A stretch of 64,000 bases of DNA from DASSUW01 sp963803335 (GTDB taxonomy: Bacteria > Actinomycetota > Thermoleophilia > Solirubrobacterales > Solirubrobacteraceae). The notes beneath the pieces are model-generated. The model did no database searches, was not told the origin of the DNA, and saw only the letters and a list, made by a program, of their open reading frames with translations. The stretch spans positions 1-64,000 of the forward strand of contig CAWDME010000010.1 of the NCBI GenBank assembly GCA_963803335.1, written 5' to 3'. Positions 8,181 to 16,925 of the stretch are shown in pieces (within the stretch, counting starts at the first letter, position 1; the number at the start of each line of letters is the position of its first letter). A program made the position numbers and the translations under genes.

Positions 8181-9047
8181 GTGGAGCTGCGGCAGCTCGA
8201 GTACTTCGTGGCGGTCGTCGAAGAGGGGAACTTCACCCGCGCAGCCGAGCGCGTGCACATCAGCCAGTCAGGCATCAGCGCACAGGTGCGACGCCTCGAG
8301 AAACAGCTGGGAGCCGCGCTGATCGACCGGTCGGGGCGCACGGCCACGCTGACGCCCGCGGGCGCCGCGGCGCTCGAGCACGCCCGCGCGGTCATCGCGG
8401 CGGCCGGCGCCGTCCGGCAGGCCGTCGATGAGGTCACCGGCCTGCTGCGCGGCCGGCTCGTGGTCGGCATGGTCACCGCCTGTACGGTCACGCCGCTGTT
8501 CAACGCCCTGTCGGCCTTCCACGCGGCCCACCCGGGCGTCGAGCTGTCGCTGCTCGAAGACGGCTCGGACCGGCTCATCGAGCGCGTGCGCAGCGGCGAG
8601 GCGGACCTCGCGCTGACGGGCACGGCGGCGATGCCCGAGGGCCTGGAGGGCTTCCCGGTCATCAGCGAGCGCCTGGTGGCGGCGGTCCCGGCCGGTCACC
8701 CGCTGACGCGCCGCAAGCGCGTGACCCTGGCCGACATCGCCGCACACCCGGTGGTCTGCCTGCCCGAGGGCACCGGCATCCGGACGGTCTTCGACCGCGG
8801 CTGCGCGGCGCGCGGGATGCGGCCGGACATCGCGCTGCAGGCGAGCGCACCGGGCTCAGTCGCCGACCTCGCGGCGCGCGGGCTCGGCGTCGCGATCCTG
8901 ACGGCGTCGATGGTCGACGACGAGGCCCTGCGCGGGCTCGAGATCGCCGACCTCGACGCGCCCGCGCTGCTCGCGCTCGTCTGGAGAGACACCGTCGCAC
9001 CCGCGCTGCGCGAGCTCGTGCGCAACTGCCGCACGGCGTTCGCGTAG
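8181..9047 (+). CDS. LysR-family transcriptional regulator
   Basis: A 288-residue regulator. The N-terminal winged helix-turn-helix (VELRQLEYFVAVVEEGNFTRAAERVHISQSGISAQVRRLE) is followed by the periplasmic-binding-protein-like effector domain (from about residue 90: GRLVVGMVTACT, then SGEADLALTG). The GTG at 8181 is chosen because the family begins exactly with this MELRQLxYF block; the longer open frame upstream covers the divergent gene. It probably responds to a small molecule and controls the divergent NTF2-like/cupin operon and itself. Confidence 0.92.
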   Translation: MELRQLEYFVAVVEEGNFTRAAERVHISQSGISAQVRRLEKQLGAALIDRSGRTATLTPAGAAALEHARAVIAAAGAVRQAVDEVTGLLRGRLVVGMVTACTVTPLFNALSAFHAAHPGVELSLLEDGSDRLIERVRSGEADLALTGTAAMPEGLEGFPVISERLVAAVPAGHPLTRRKRVTLADIAAHPVVCLPEGTGIRTVFDRGCAARGMRPDIALQASAPGSVADLAARGLGVAILTASMVDDEALRGLEIADLDAPALLALVWRDTVAPALRELVRNCRTAFA

Positions 9048-9229
9048 CCACCAGCCCAGATACGGCCCGTCCCGCAAGCATCCCCTTACGGGACTCCGCG
9101 CCCGCTCTACGACGGATGCGGGCGTCCCCAGCGGTTCCAGCCAGGCGCTCGTTCGGGACGAGCACCAGGCGCGAGGGAACCGCGCCGGCGAGGTGTTGTG
9201 ACGATCGCATTGGATCTCCACGTGCTAAC

Positions 9230-9297
9230 GCGGGAGCGTCACGGGCGCTCCCGCCCGACGCGAGCGACCGCTTCGTACCCGCTCGGCAGCCGAGCGG
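9230..9297. terminator. Two hairpins downstream of lysR
   Basis: Two perfect stem-loops lie in the 355-bp gap between lysR and the acetate transporter. The first has 9-bp arms GCGGGAGCG/CGCTCCCGC with a 7-base loop (9230-9254). The second has 8-bp arms CCGCTCGG/CCGAGCGG with a 3-base loop (9279-9297). No T-tract follows. The rest of the gap (9048-9402) shows no gene. Confidence 0.4.
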
Positions 9298-9402
9298 CGT
9301 GAACGACGTTTCGCACCGAGCGCCAGCGGGAGAATTACAGTCGAGGGGGTGGCCGCTACGGCCACAGTGCTTGCTTGCGCAGGCTGAGGAGAGGAGAGCC
9401 GG

Positions 9403-10017
9403 ATGGAAGCTCGAACTGCTTCGCAGCCCCAGACCACGCAGCGCGCGCCCACAGACGGCTGGACTCCCGCCGACCTGGGTCCGCTGGGACTGGCGAGATT
9501 CGCGATGACGCCTTCGTGCTGAGCATGTTCAACGCGAAGCTGGTCAGCTCAGGTGGTGAACCCGTGGTCCCGGGACTGGCGCTGGCCTACGGCGGCATCG
9601 GCCAGCTCCTGGCCGGCATCTGGGAGTTCCGCACGGGGAACAGGTTCGGCGCGGTCGCGTTCTCGTCCTATGGCGCGTTCTGGATCTCGTTCTGGGCGCT
9701 GGCCACCTTCTTCGCCCCGAAGATCCCCGCGGCTGACGCGGGTCACGCCGTCGGCCTCTGCCCGTGGGCGTGGGCGATCTTCACGACCTACATGTTCGTG
9801 GCCTCGCTGCGGACGACGGGCGCGGTTGCCCTGGTGTTCTTCCTGCTGTCGATCACGTTCATCCTGCTGGGAGCCGGCAACTCGGCCGCCCACGAGAACG
9901 TCATCAAGTGGGGTGGGTCTCGCAACCGCGGTCGCCGCCTGGTACGCCTCGTTCGCCCCGGGCGCCAACTCGACGTTCGGGAGGACGGTCCTCCCGGTGG
10001 TGCCATTGAAGCGGTGA
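9403..10017 (+). pseudogene. satP: Acetate uptake transporter SatP (GPR1/FUN34/YaaH), two frameshifts
   Basis: The ATG at 9403 follows a good GAGGAGAGGAG ribosome site and reads PADLGPLGLARFAM, the SatP N-terminal signature. The frame then hits TGA at 9520. Restoring one base near 9510 gives TFVLSMFNAKLV and continues through LALAYGGIGQLLAGIWEFRTGN and YGAFWISFWAL to HENVIKW. A second shift within a G-run near 9909-9917 returns to the first frame, giving VGLATAVAAWYASFAPG and ending at 10017. The intact protein would have six helices and import acetate/succinate with protons. It stands just before acetyl-CoA synthetase, so the pair would take up and activate acetate. The two breaks are compensating. 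Confidence 0.85.
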
Positions 10018-10185
10018 CCCGAGCCGCCTCGAACGCGGAATCCCGAGGGAGATAGAGTTCGACCAAGGATGAATCACGGAGCCGCGACCACGACCAGCCC
10101 TCGGCTAGGCATGCGTCGTCGAGCGCAAACGAGGGAGAAGCGAACCGGAACTGAGACGCACGGTTGGTGAGGAAAGGAGCTGGAG

Positions 10186-12345
10186 ATGACTGCAGAGGGC
10201 ACCCCGACCGGAACAGGTAACGGCGGCGGCGAGGCAGCAAAACAGGAGGCCTCGGTCTCCGAAGCGGAGATCGCCGTTCACTGGCGCGAGGAGGAGTTCT
10301 ACCCACCGCCGGAGGCGTTCGTAGCGCAGGCGAACGCGAACGACCCGTCGATTCTTGAGCGGTTCAAGGAGGAGCATTTTCCGGAGTGCTTCACGGAGTA
10401 CGCGGACCTGCTGACGTGGGATCGCAAGTGGGACATGATCCTCGACACGAGCAATCCGCCGTTCTGGAAGTGGTGGGTCGGCGGGCGGCTGAACGCGTCC
10501 GTCAACTGCGTCGACCGCCACCTCGAGTCTCGTGGTGGCAAGAACGCATTCATCTGGGTGCCAGAGCCCGAGGACGAGGAGACGGAGGAGATCACCTACA
10601 AGGAGCTGCACCGCAGGGTGAACGAGTTTGCGGCGCTGCTCAAGGAGTTCGGTGGCGTGAATACCGGGGACCGGGTCACTTTCCACCTGCCGATGGTGCC
10701 CGAGCTACCGGTCTCGATGCTCGCCTGCGCGCGGCTCGGAGTGATCCATTCGGAGGTGTTCGGCGGTTTCAGCGGCACCGCGTGCGGCCACCGGATCGCC
10801 GACTCGCAGAGCCGAATCCTGGTGACGATGGACGCCTACTACCGCAACGGTGAGCTGATCGACCACAAGTCGAAGGCCGACGAGGCGATTGCCGCCGCAC
10901 GCGAGGAGGGAGCCGAGGTCGACAAGGTGCTCGTCTGGCGCCGACACCCGGGCCAGTACGCATCGAAGAGCCCGATGGTCGACGGGCGCGACTTCTTCGT
11001 CGACGAACTGTTGGAGGACTACCACGGCAAGCAGGTCGAGCCTGTCTCGATGCCTGCGGAGGCGCCGCTGTTCCTGATGTACACGAGCGGCACCACCGGC
11101 GGGCCGAAGGGCTGCGAGCACTCGACCGGCGGCTATTTGTCGTATGTCGCCGGCACGTCGAAGTACTACCAGGACATCCACCCCGACGACACCTATTGGT
11201 GTTTTGCCGACATCGGCTGGATCACCGGCCACTCTTACATCGTCTACGGGCCGCTGGCACTCGGGACGACGAGCGTCATGTACGAGGGCATCCCGACGTA
11301 TCCGGACGCCGGTCGGCCGTGGCGGATCGCCGAGCAACTCGGGGTGAAGATCTTCCACACGGCGCCGACGACGATCCGGATGCTGCGCAAGCTCGGGCCC
11401 GATGAGCCGCCCAAGTACAAGTACCACTTTAAGACGATGACGACGGTCGGGGAGCCGATCGAGCCGGACGTGTGGCGCTGGTATCACAAAGTCGTCGGCA
11501 AGGGCGAAGCCGCGATTACCGATACGTGGTGGCAGACCGAGAACGGTGGCTTCCTCGGGAGCACCCTACCCGCGCTCCAGCAGATGAAGCCGGGCAGCTG
11601 CGGGCCGGGCGTGCTTGGCATCTACCCGATCATCTACGACGAGCTCGGTGAGGTCGTCGGGGCGGGTAGCGGCAAGGCGGGCAACATCTGCATCCGCAAC
11701 CCGTGGCCAGGCAGCTTCCAGACGATCTGGGGCCAGCCCGAGCGATACGTCGACACGTATTACGCGAAGTACAACCGGAACAAGGACAGCAAGGACTGGC
11801 ACGATTGGCCGTACTTCGCGGGCGACGGCGCCGTTCAAGCGGCCGATGGCTACTTCCGGATCCTCGGCCGGGTCGACGACGTGATCAATGTCGCCGGGCA
11901 CCGGCTGGGCACGAAAGAGATCGAGTCGGCGAGTATCACCGTCGAGGAGATCGCCGAGGCGGCAGCGGTACCGGTGATTGACGAGCTCCGCGGCAAGATC
12001 GTGGAGGTGTACGTCGCGCTCAAGCCGGGGTTCACCCCGAGCAAGGAAATCGAGCAGAAGGTCAGCGACGCGATCGACAAGGAGATCGGGAAGATCGCGC
12101 GCCCGAAGAACGTGTGGATCGTCTCGGACATGCCGAAGACCCGCTCAGGCAAGATCATGCGCCGGGTGATCGCCGCCGTCTCCAACTTCGCCGACGTCGG
12201 CGACACAACGACGCTCGCGAACCCCGAGATCGTCGAGGACATCCGGCATCACGTGCAGAGCGAGAAGCTCGCCCGCGGGGAGAGCCCGCGCGAGCTCTCA
12301 GAGCAGGAGCAAAAGGAGATCGCGGCGTTCGGCCACGCCGAGTAG
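10186..12345 (+). CDS. acsA: Acetyl-CoA synthetase (AMP-forming)
   Basis: A 719-residue adenylating enzyme that makes acetyl-CoA from acetate, ATP and CoA via acetyl-AMP. Motifs are FMYTSGTTGGPKG (P-loop, near residue 300), TDTWWQTENGG (near 446), GRVDDVINVAGHRLGTKEIES (near 563) and KTRSGKIMRR, whose Lys near residue 656 is the usual acetylation-controlled catalytic lysine. The Ala/Glu-rich N-terminal extension and the C-terminal tail (about 45 residues after the regulatory lysine region) are slightly longer than in the E. coli enzyme. A GGAAAGGAG ribosome site precedes the ATG. Third-position usage looks less GC-extreme than in the flanking genes, which may indicate transfer (inference). 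Confidence 0.95.
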   Translation: MTAEGTPTGTGNGGGEAAKQEASVSEAEIAVHWREEEFYPPPEAFVAQANANDPSILERFKEEHFPECFTEYADLLTWDRKWDMILDTSNPPFWKWWVGGRLNASVNCVDRHLESRGGKNAFIWVPEPEDEETEEITYKELHRRVNEFAALLKEFGGVNTGDRVTFHLPMVPELPVSMLACARLGVIHSEVFGGFSGTACGHRIADSQSRILVTMDAYYRNGELIDHKSKADEAIAAAREEGAEVDKVLVWRRHPGQYASKSPMVDGRDFFVDELLEDYHGKQVEPVSMPAEAPLFLMYTSGTTGGPKGCEHSTGGYLSYVAGTSKYYQDIHPDDTYWCFADIGWITGHSYIVYGPLALGTTSVMYEGIPTYPDAGRPWRIAEQLGVKIFHTAPTTIRMLRKLGPDEPPKYKYHFKTMTTVGEPIEPDVWRWYHKVVGKGEAAITDTWWQTENGGFLGSTLPALQQMKPGSCGPGVLGIYPIIYDELGEVVGAGSGKAGNICIRNPWPGSFQTIWGQPERYVDTYYAKYNRNKDSKDWHDWPYFAGDGAVQAADGYFRILGRVDDVINVAGHRLGTKEIESASITVEEIAEAAAVPVIDELRGKIVEVYVALKPGFTPSKEIEQKVSDAIDKEIGKIARPKNVWIVSDMPKTRSGKIMRRVIAAVSNFADVGDTTTLANPEIVEDIRHHVQSEKLARGESPRELSEQEQKEIAAFGHAE

Positions 12346-12417
12346 TCCGCGTCGATCGAGCCGCTCGGCTCTCGAGCCTCGAGACCGGGCGGCTCGACCA
12401 GCCCTAGACACGGGGCG

Positions 12418-12438
12418 CCTAGATGGTTGATGCGTAAT
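12418..12438 (+). repeat. IS left terminal inverted repeat
   Basis: CCTAGATGGTTGATGCGTAAT. It matches the reverse complement of the right end at 20 of 21 positions (C/T difference at position 16). Confidence 0.85.
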
Positions 12439-12507
12439 TGAGAGGCGGCCGCGTGAGGGCGCCGAAGGGAGGCGTTGCTAACAGCAACGTCGACCTTTGG
12501 AGGCCTC

Positions 12508-13379
12508 GTGCTCGCCGCCCTCGACGCCCTCGTCATCGCACTGTATGTGCAGATCGACGACTTCCTCGGCCCGCGCCATCGCGGGCCGGGACGGCCGCCC
12601 ACGCTCAGCGATAGCGAGCTGATCACGCTCGCGGTCGCGCAGGTGCTGTTGGGCATGCCCAACGACCGTCAGTTCCTTGCGCTGGCGCGCTGGCGGCTGG
12701 GGCACTTGTTCCCACGGCTGATCGACCAGTCCGGCTACAACCGGCGCTGAGGGCGCTCGCGCCACAGATCGCTCGCTGCATCGACTATCTGGCCTTCATC
12801 TCGCCGAGCTTCTGCGATCGGCTGTGGCTGCTGGATTCCACCCCGGTGCCCTGCGGCCAGTCACGCGAGACCGTCAAGCGCTCGGAATTTGCCGGCTACG
12901 CGGGCTACGGGCGCTGCGCGAGCCACAGCCGCTGGTTCTGGGGCTTCCGGCTCTACGTGATCTGCGCAGCCGACGGGATGCCGATCGGCTGGGAGGTCGC
13001 GGCGGCCAACATCGGCGAACGCGTGGTCGCCGCCGAACTGCTCGACCGCGTCCCAGTCGCCGGACACACGGTCATCGCCGACAAGAACTTCGCCGGCGCC
13101 GAGTTCGAGCAACTCATGGCCGCCCACGGCGCCCGATTCCTGCGCCCTGATCGCCGCAACGAACCGCGCCGCAACGGCAGCCTCGGCCACATCCGCCAAT
13201 GGATCGAATCGACCTTCTGGACCTGCAAAGGCCAACTCGGCCTCGAACGCCACGGCGCCCGCACCATCCGCGGACTCGGCGCCCGCATCGGCCTCAGACT
13301 CCTCGCCCTGGCCGCCGGCATCTGGCACAACCACCTCACCGGCCAACCCGGACGCGCCTTCGCCGCCTACGGCCGCTGA
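12508..13379 (+). pseudogene. IS982-type DDE transposase, frameshifted
   Basis: The N-terminal part starts at GTG 12508 (GGAGG four bases upstream; TTG 12475 is an alternative) with ALDALVIALYVQIDDFLGP and TLSDSELITLAVAQVLLG. It stops at 12750. One base later the same protein resumes in the -1 frame as LRALAPQIARCIDYLAF, then the catalytic residues DSTPVPC (first Asp), IADKNFAGAEF (second Asp) and IRQWIESTFW (Glu), ending at 13379. No A-rich slippery heptamer is seen at the join, so an inactivating one-base deletion is likelier than programmed frameshifting. It may still be mobilised in trans. Confidence 0.8.
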
Positions 13380-13399
13380 TTACACATCAACCATCTAGG
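13379..13399 (-). repeat. IS right terminal inverted repeat
   Basis: ATTACACATCAACCATCTAGG, the inverted partner of 12418-12438. It contains the CTA that serves as the stop codon (TAG) of the adjacent minus-strand gene. Confidence 0.85.
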
Positions 13400-13670
13400 G
13401 CAGAAGACCGGCGTTGGCCGTGAACTCCCCGAGCGCGACCGCGATCCCCGCGTAACGCCGAAAGCCGCTCACGTCGCCCTCCTCGAGGGCGGCCAAACAG
13501 ATCACGTCGGTCAGGTCCAATGCCTCGTGCGCGAGCTGGGAAAGCACGGGCAGCGGAGACGACTCGACCGCTCGCCGCAGATCGTGAACCGCCGCCATCC
13601 GCCCGGCCGGCGCCGGCTGCAGTTCGGCCAGCAACAAAGAGAACTCCCCGATGAGGTACTGCTGAGTCAT
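13395..13670 (-). CDS. Small conserved actinobacterial protein, 3' end altered by IS
   Basis: A 91-residue helical protein (MTQQYLIGEFSLLLAELQP, AVHDLRRAVESSPL, ALDLTDVICLAALEEGDVSGF, GEFTANAGLLP). I recall similar unnamed small proteins in actinobacteria but know no function. The stop codon TAG at 13395-13397 lies inside the IS right inverted repeat, so insertion defined the present C-terminus. If the pre-insertion sequence is joined across the IS, only a few extra codons would follow, so the product may be nearly full-length. Confidence 0.6.
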   Translation of the reverse strand: MTQQYLIGEFSLLLAELQPAPAGRMAAVHDLRRAVESSPLPVLSQLAHEALDLTDVICLAALEEGDVSGFRRYAGIAVALGEFTANAGLLP

Positions 13671-14295
13671 GGGATTTCAAAATCGGGTGCGCCAAGCGTA
13701 CCTCGCTGGGGTGCGTCAGACAACGCGCGCACGGGCTCGCAACGGCGTACGACGGAACACGGCGGGCTGGCTGACCAGAGCACGCGGTCGCCTTGGCTTT
13801 GAGCCACGCCAGAGCGAGGCCGTACCGTCGCCGGTCGTGCCTGTGGCGGGGTAGGGACCGGCGCTAGTCGAGGCGTGCGGAAGTACGCGTCGGAATCGGG
13901 GAAGGAGTCGCGGCGGCGGTCGAACCCGTGGTGATGCGATCAGCAGGGGCAGGCTGACGACCGCTACCGCGAGTCCGGCTGCTCGTCGCGCCGCGAGCGG
14001 GCGTCTCAGACGACCGTCGGCAGACGCCCTCTTGGGACGACGAGCGAGCGTCTCCACCCTCGACATCGGCGCGCCTGCTCAGGACGACCAGCGGAAGCGT
14101 CGCGCGGCTCGGCAGACCGGACGCGGTGCGTAGGCACAGCGTCGGCGGGGCTATGAGTTCCCGGCCGGGCTCGACCAGCGTCGCTCGCGCATTCGCGTGG
14201 TCGCGATCGTCGTCGGCGCAGTCCGGCTGTGTTTCGTCTGCGGCCTTGGGGGAGAACCCCCGCACGCTGAGACGGCTGGCGTGGTCCGGGCGGTG
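13671..14295. other. Gap without a supportable gene
   Basis: About 625 bases. A minus-strand stretch from 14066 reads MSRVETLARRPKRASADGR, then a credible membrane helix (AAGLAVAVVSLPLLIA), and in a neighbouring frame a Thr/Ser/Pro tail ending near 13864 (TPSPIPTRTSARLD). This could be a broken small membrane protein, but it is not firm enough to call. Nothing else is recognised. Confidence 0.35.
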
Positions 14296-15180
14296 TCAGG
14301 TGGTCGCTGTGTGCGCCATGGCTGTGTGCGCCACGGGCATGCCGGGTTCCCAGGGGAGGACGTTGCCGAACTGGACGAGTTCGCCGTAGAACGTGGGGTC
14401 GAAGGTCTCCGAGAGGGCGAGCTCGAGCGGCCAGGACGCAGCCTCCGCCGTGGTTTGAGCCTGGCTCATGTCCTGGAACCAGGGGCGCGATGCGTCCGTA
14501 TCGATGAGGCCGGGGCAGAGCGCCATGACGAGCTTGTCCTCAGCGAGATCGGCCGCACGGCGTTTGCGGGCAACGGCGCGGACGGCAGCGACCTGAGCGA
14601 CCTTGGACGGGATGTTCAGCCAGGTGCCGAGGCCCTCCTGCTCGGCGCGGCCGTCGTGAACGGCCTGGCGCCACTTGCTGACGAGGGTGTCGACGGCGTC
14701 GAGGCTTGTGGTGGCTGCGGCGAAGCGGCCGGCGACGCGGTCGTCGAGCTTATCGAGGGTGCCGAGCGCGCTGGCGACGACGATCAGCCGGCCGCCCGGG
14801 CGCAGGCGCGGCACGAAGGCGCGCAGCATGTGCGTCGTGGCGAGGTTGTTGGTCTCGGCGACGGCGTCGACCTCGTCGGCGGGATCGTGGTCCGGACTCA
14901 TGCGCGACGCGGCGTTGGAGAAGATGATGTCGACCTCGCCCAGCTCGGCGGCCAGCGACGCGATGGCCTCGCCGTCGCGCACGTCAAGCAGGCGCCCTTC
15001 GACACGGGCGGTCGCGTGGCCGGCGGCGATCGCGGCCGCGGCGCCGTGGACGCGCTCCTGGTCGCGGCCCGTGAGCAGGACCCGGTCGTGCGCTGCCATG
15101 CGGGTGGCCAGGCCTTCGACGAGCGCGCGTCCGAGTCCTTGGGTGGCGCCCGTGACAAGCGCGATGCGAGAAGCAGTCAT
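14296..15180 (-). CDS. Short-chain dehydrogenase/reductase family protein
   Basis: A 294-residue Rossmann-fold protein with the NAD(P)-binding motif TGATQGLG (residues 10-17), the DVRDGEA acidic segment near 66, the NAAS structural motif near 89 and PGLIDTDASRPWF near 218. At the usual catalytic YxxxK the sequence is NIPSK, so the catalytic Tyr is replaced by Asn while Lys is kept. This resembles a carbonyl-reductase-like actinobacterial subfamily. The substrate is unknown. The gene diverges from a LysR gene 64 bp away, which probably regulates it. Confidence 0.87.
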   Translation of the reverse strand: MTASRIALVTGATQGLGRALVEGLATRMAAHDRVLLTGRDQERVHGAAAAIAAGHATARVEGRLLDVRDGEAIASLAAELGEVDIIFSNAASRMSPDHDPADEVDAVAETNNLATTHMLRAFVPRLRPGGRLIVVASALGTLDKLDDRVAGRFAAATTSLDAVDTLVSKWRQAVHDGRAEQEGLGTWLNIPSKVAQVAAVRAVARKRRAADLAEDKLVMALCPGLIDTDASRPWFQDMSQAQTTAEAASWPLELALSETFDPTFYGELVQFGNVLPWEPGMPVAHTAMAHTATT

Positions 15181-15244
15181 GCCCTCACCGTAGGCCGTGG
15201 ACGGCTATGCGTGAAGCGAGAGTTCCGCACATCTACCATGCGTG

Positions 15245-16147
15245 ATGCGCATGATCAGAGATTTCTCGCCGACTGGCTTGCGGGTGCTGCGCGAGGTCGC
15301 GCAGGCGGGCTCGTTCTCGGCTGCGGCACGCGCGCTGGGCTACACGCAGTCGGCCGTCTCGCGGCAGGTCACCGCACTCGAGGACGTCGCCGGCCGCCGC
15401 CTGTTCGACCGCGGCCACGACGGCGTCATCCTGACGCCCGCGGGAACTCGTCTGCTGGCGCGGGCGATCCGGGTCCTGGACGAGCTCGACGCCGCCGTGC
15501 GCGAGGCGGCCCGCGCAGAGGCCGCGGTCGGGCCGGTACGGCTCGGTGCGTTCGCGACGGCAGCTGCGGGGCTTGTGCCCAAGGCGCTGGCGACGCTGCC
15601 GCGCGAGCTCGAGGTCGTATTGCGCGAGGGAACGACGCCGGCGCTGACGCGGGCTCTGCGCGCAGGCACGCTCGACCTCGCGGTCCTCGCCCGCACGCCG
15701 CCGTTCCGGCCACTGGACTCCGAGTCGCCACCGCTCGAGCTCACCACGCTGTCCGAACGCGAGCTGGTCGTCGGCGTGCCCGCGGCCCACCCGCTCGCCA
15801 GCGCCCACGCCGTCGAGGTGGAGCGGCTCAAGGGCCAGGTGTGGGTCGCGAGCCGGTCCGATGCGGGGGACGCCCTACTCGGCGTCTGGCCGGGGCTCGC
15901 GGAGCGCCCGAACGTCCGCTACGTCGTCCGCGACTGGCTCGCCAAGCTCCAGATCGTCGCCGCCGGGCTGGCCATCACCACGCTCGCCCCGATCGCTCTC
16001 GACGTGCTGCCCGACGGCATCAAGGTCGTCGCTGTGCGTGGCGAACCGCAGGAGACACGGCGCGTCGTGCTCGCCCGCCATCCCGGACCGCTCGACGCGT
16101 CGGCCACTCACGTGGCCGACGCACTGCTCACCGCCGCCCAGGGCTAA
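15245..16147 (+). CDS. LysR-family transcriptional regulator
   Basis: A 300-residue LysR regulator with an N-terminal helix-turn-helix (LRVLREVAQAGSFSAAARALGYTQSAVSRQVTALE), the DRGHDGVILTPAG wing and an effector-binding domain from about residue 92 (GPVRLGAFATAAAGL, TLDLAVLA). ATG 15245 is used. GTG 15242 and ATG 15251 are in frame and nearly equivalent. Divergent from the SDR gene, its probable target. Confidence 0.92.
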   Translation: MRMIRDFSPTGLRVLREVAQAGSFSAAARALGYTQSAVSRQVTALEDVAGRRLFDRGHDGVILTPAGTRLLARAIRVLDELDAAVREAARAEAAVGPVRLGAFATAAAGLVPKALATLPRELEVVLREGTTPALTRALRAGTLDLAVLARTPPFRPLDSESPPLELTTLSERELVVGVPAAHPLASAHAVEVERLKGQVWVASRSDAGDALLGVWPGLAERPNVRYVVRDWLAKLQIVAAGLAITTLAPIALDVLPDGIKVVAVRGEPQETRRVVLARHPGPLDASATHVADALLTAAQG

Positions 16148-16268
16148 GCCCGCTGTCGCTGGCGGCGTCATTGCGAGTGTCTCCCAAGCGAGCCTGAGAC
16201 GCTCGCGGGGCGCGCGAGCGCTGGTAGGGCAGCGGGCTCTGTCCGTTGTGCGATTGGGAGGAGATCCC

Positions 16269-16445
16269 ATGACCGTCTCGCCAGTGCTCGATGCCGCCGG
16301 TCGGCGGCGCTCACCCGCCACCATGCCCGGCTACCACGCCGGACGTCCGCCCCGCGACAAGGGGCGGATCTATCCCGCCGACCCGCCGACCGTGGAAGAG
16401 ATCGTCGCCGTAATGCGCGAGGCCAGCGACGACCGGCACGGCTAA
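16269..16445 (+). pseudogene. Tyrosine recombinase/integrase N-terminal fragment
   Basis: Fifty-eight codons after a strong GGGAGGAG ribosome site: SPATMPGYHAGRPPRDKG and YPADPPTVEEIVAVM, ending RHG-stop. I recognise this as the conserved N-terminus of actinobacterial tyrosine site-specific recombinases of roughly 300 residues. Those continue directly into the catalytic domain with R...HxxR...Y residues. Here TAA follows at once and none of the catalytic motifs is found in any frame of the next 480 bases. It is therefore a truncated integrase remnant marking a former mobile element. Confidence 0.65.
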
Positions 16446-16925
16446 CGCCAAGGAAGCCGAGGCATGGGCGAGCGCCTCGACGAGGTCAGGTGCGGCGGAC
16501 GCGATCGCGCGCGGGCGCGAGACCGGGTCGCGCTGGGACTGGCTGGAGGCGCTGCGGGCGCGCGGCATCCGCCTTGCTCGTGCGCGGGCGCCGGGACGTC
16601 GACCGTCGCGGTCGTCCGGCGCGCTGATGCTGCGTTCGGCTGGATGCGATCGTCTCCGCCACGGCGCTGCGGACGCTCGCCAGGGACGAAGTCCGGACGC
16701 GGGGAGAAGGCTTGGGCGAGGCCTCTGACGACCGCTGGAGAGCGCAGCTCGGACGCCTGCTCGCGTGCCGACGCGAGGGCCCGGGAGTTTCGTTTGACGC
16801 CCCTTGACCGGTACACACCAGCGAACCACCCTTACGGCACACGCCTCGTCCACTTGGCCGCGATGTCCCTGCTCAGCGCCGCGGGTGTGCCGTCGGGGGG
16901 TCGGGCTGCGGGACGGATATCTGAA
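16446..16925. other. Gap after integrase fragment; no supportable gene
   Basis: About 480 bases. One plus-strand frame from 16443 reads protein-like for some 45 codons (KEAEAWASASTRSGAADAIA, then GSRWDWLEALRARGIRLA) before turning into Arg-rich shadow and a stop near 16720. It has no start codon or known match and may be the remains of another gene. No terminator or RNA gene is seen. Confidence 0.35.

Larger units (their letters stand above)
12418..13399 (+). mobile_element. IS982-family-type insertion sequence (982 bp)
   Basis: The element is bounded by near-perfect 21-bp terminal inverted repeats and carries one DDE transposase in two frames. Size, single transposase and the protein's LSDSE...DSTPV layout fit the IS982 family. 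No target-site duplication is evident: the bases outside the left end (ACGGGGCG) and right end (GCAGAAGA) differ. It inserted between acsA and a small conserved gene whose stop codon now lies inside the right repeat. Confidence 0.8.

Noticed and set aside
12400..12420. GCCCTAG near the left IS end as an outer terminal repeat
   Set aside because: It pairs with only seven bases at the right end and is offset from the 21-bp repeats, so chance is likely.
13864..14265. Open frames with a possible membrane helix between the IS and the SDR gene
   Set aside because: The helix and the Thr/Ser/Pro tail are in different frames, no start with a ribosome site is seen, and no motif supports a product.
15181..15245. 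Operator for the second LysR regulator
   Set aside because: No dyad with arms of five or more matching bases was found in the divergent region.
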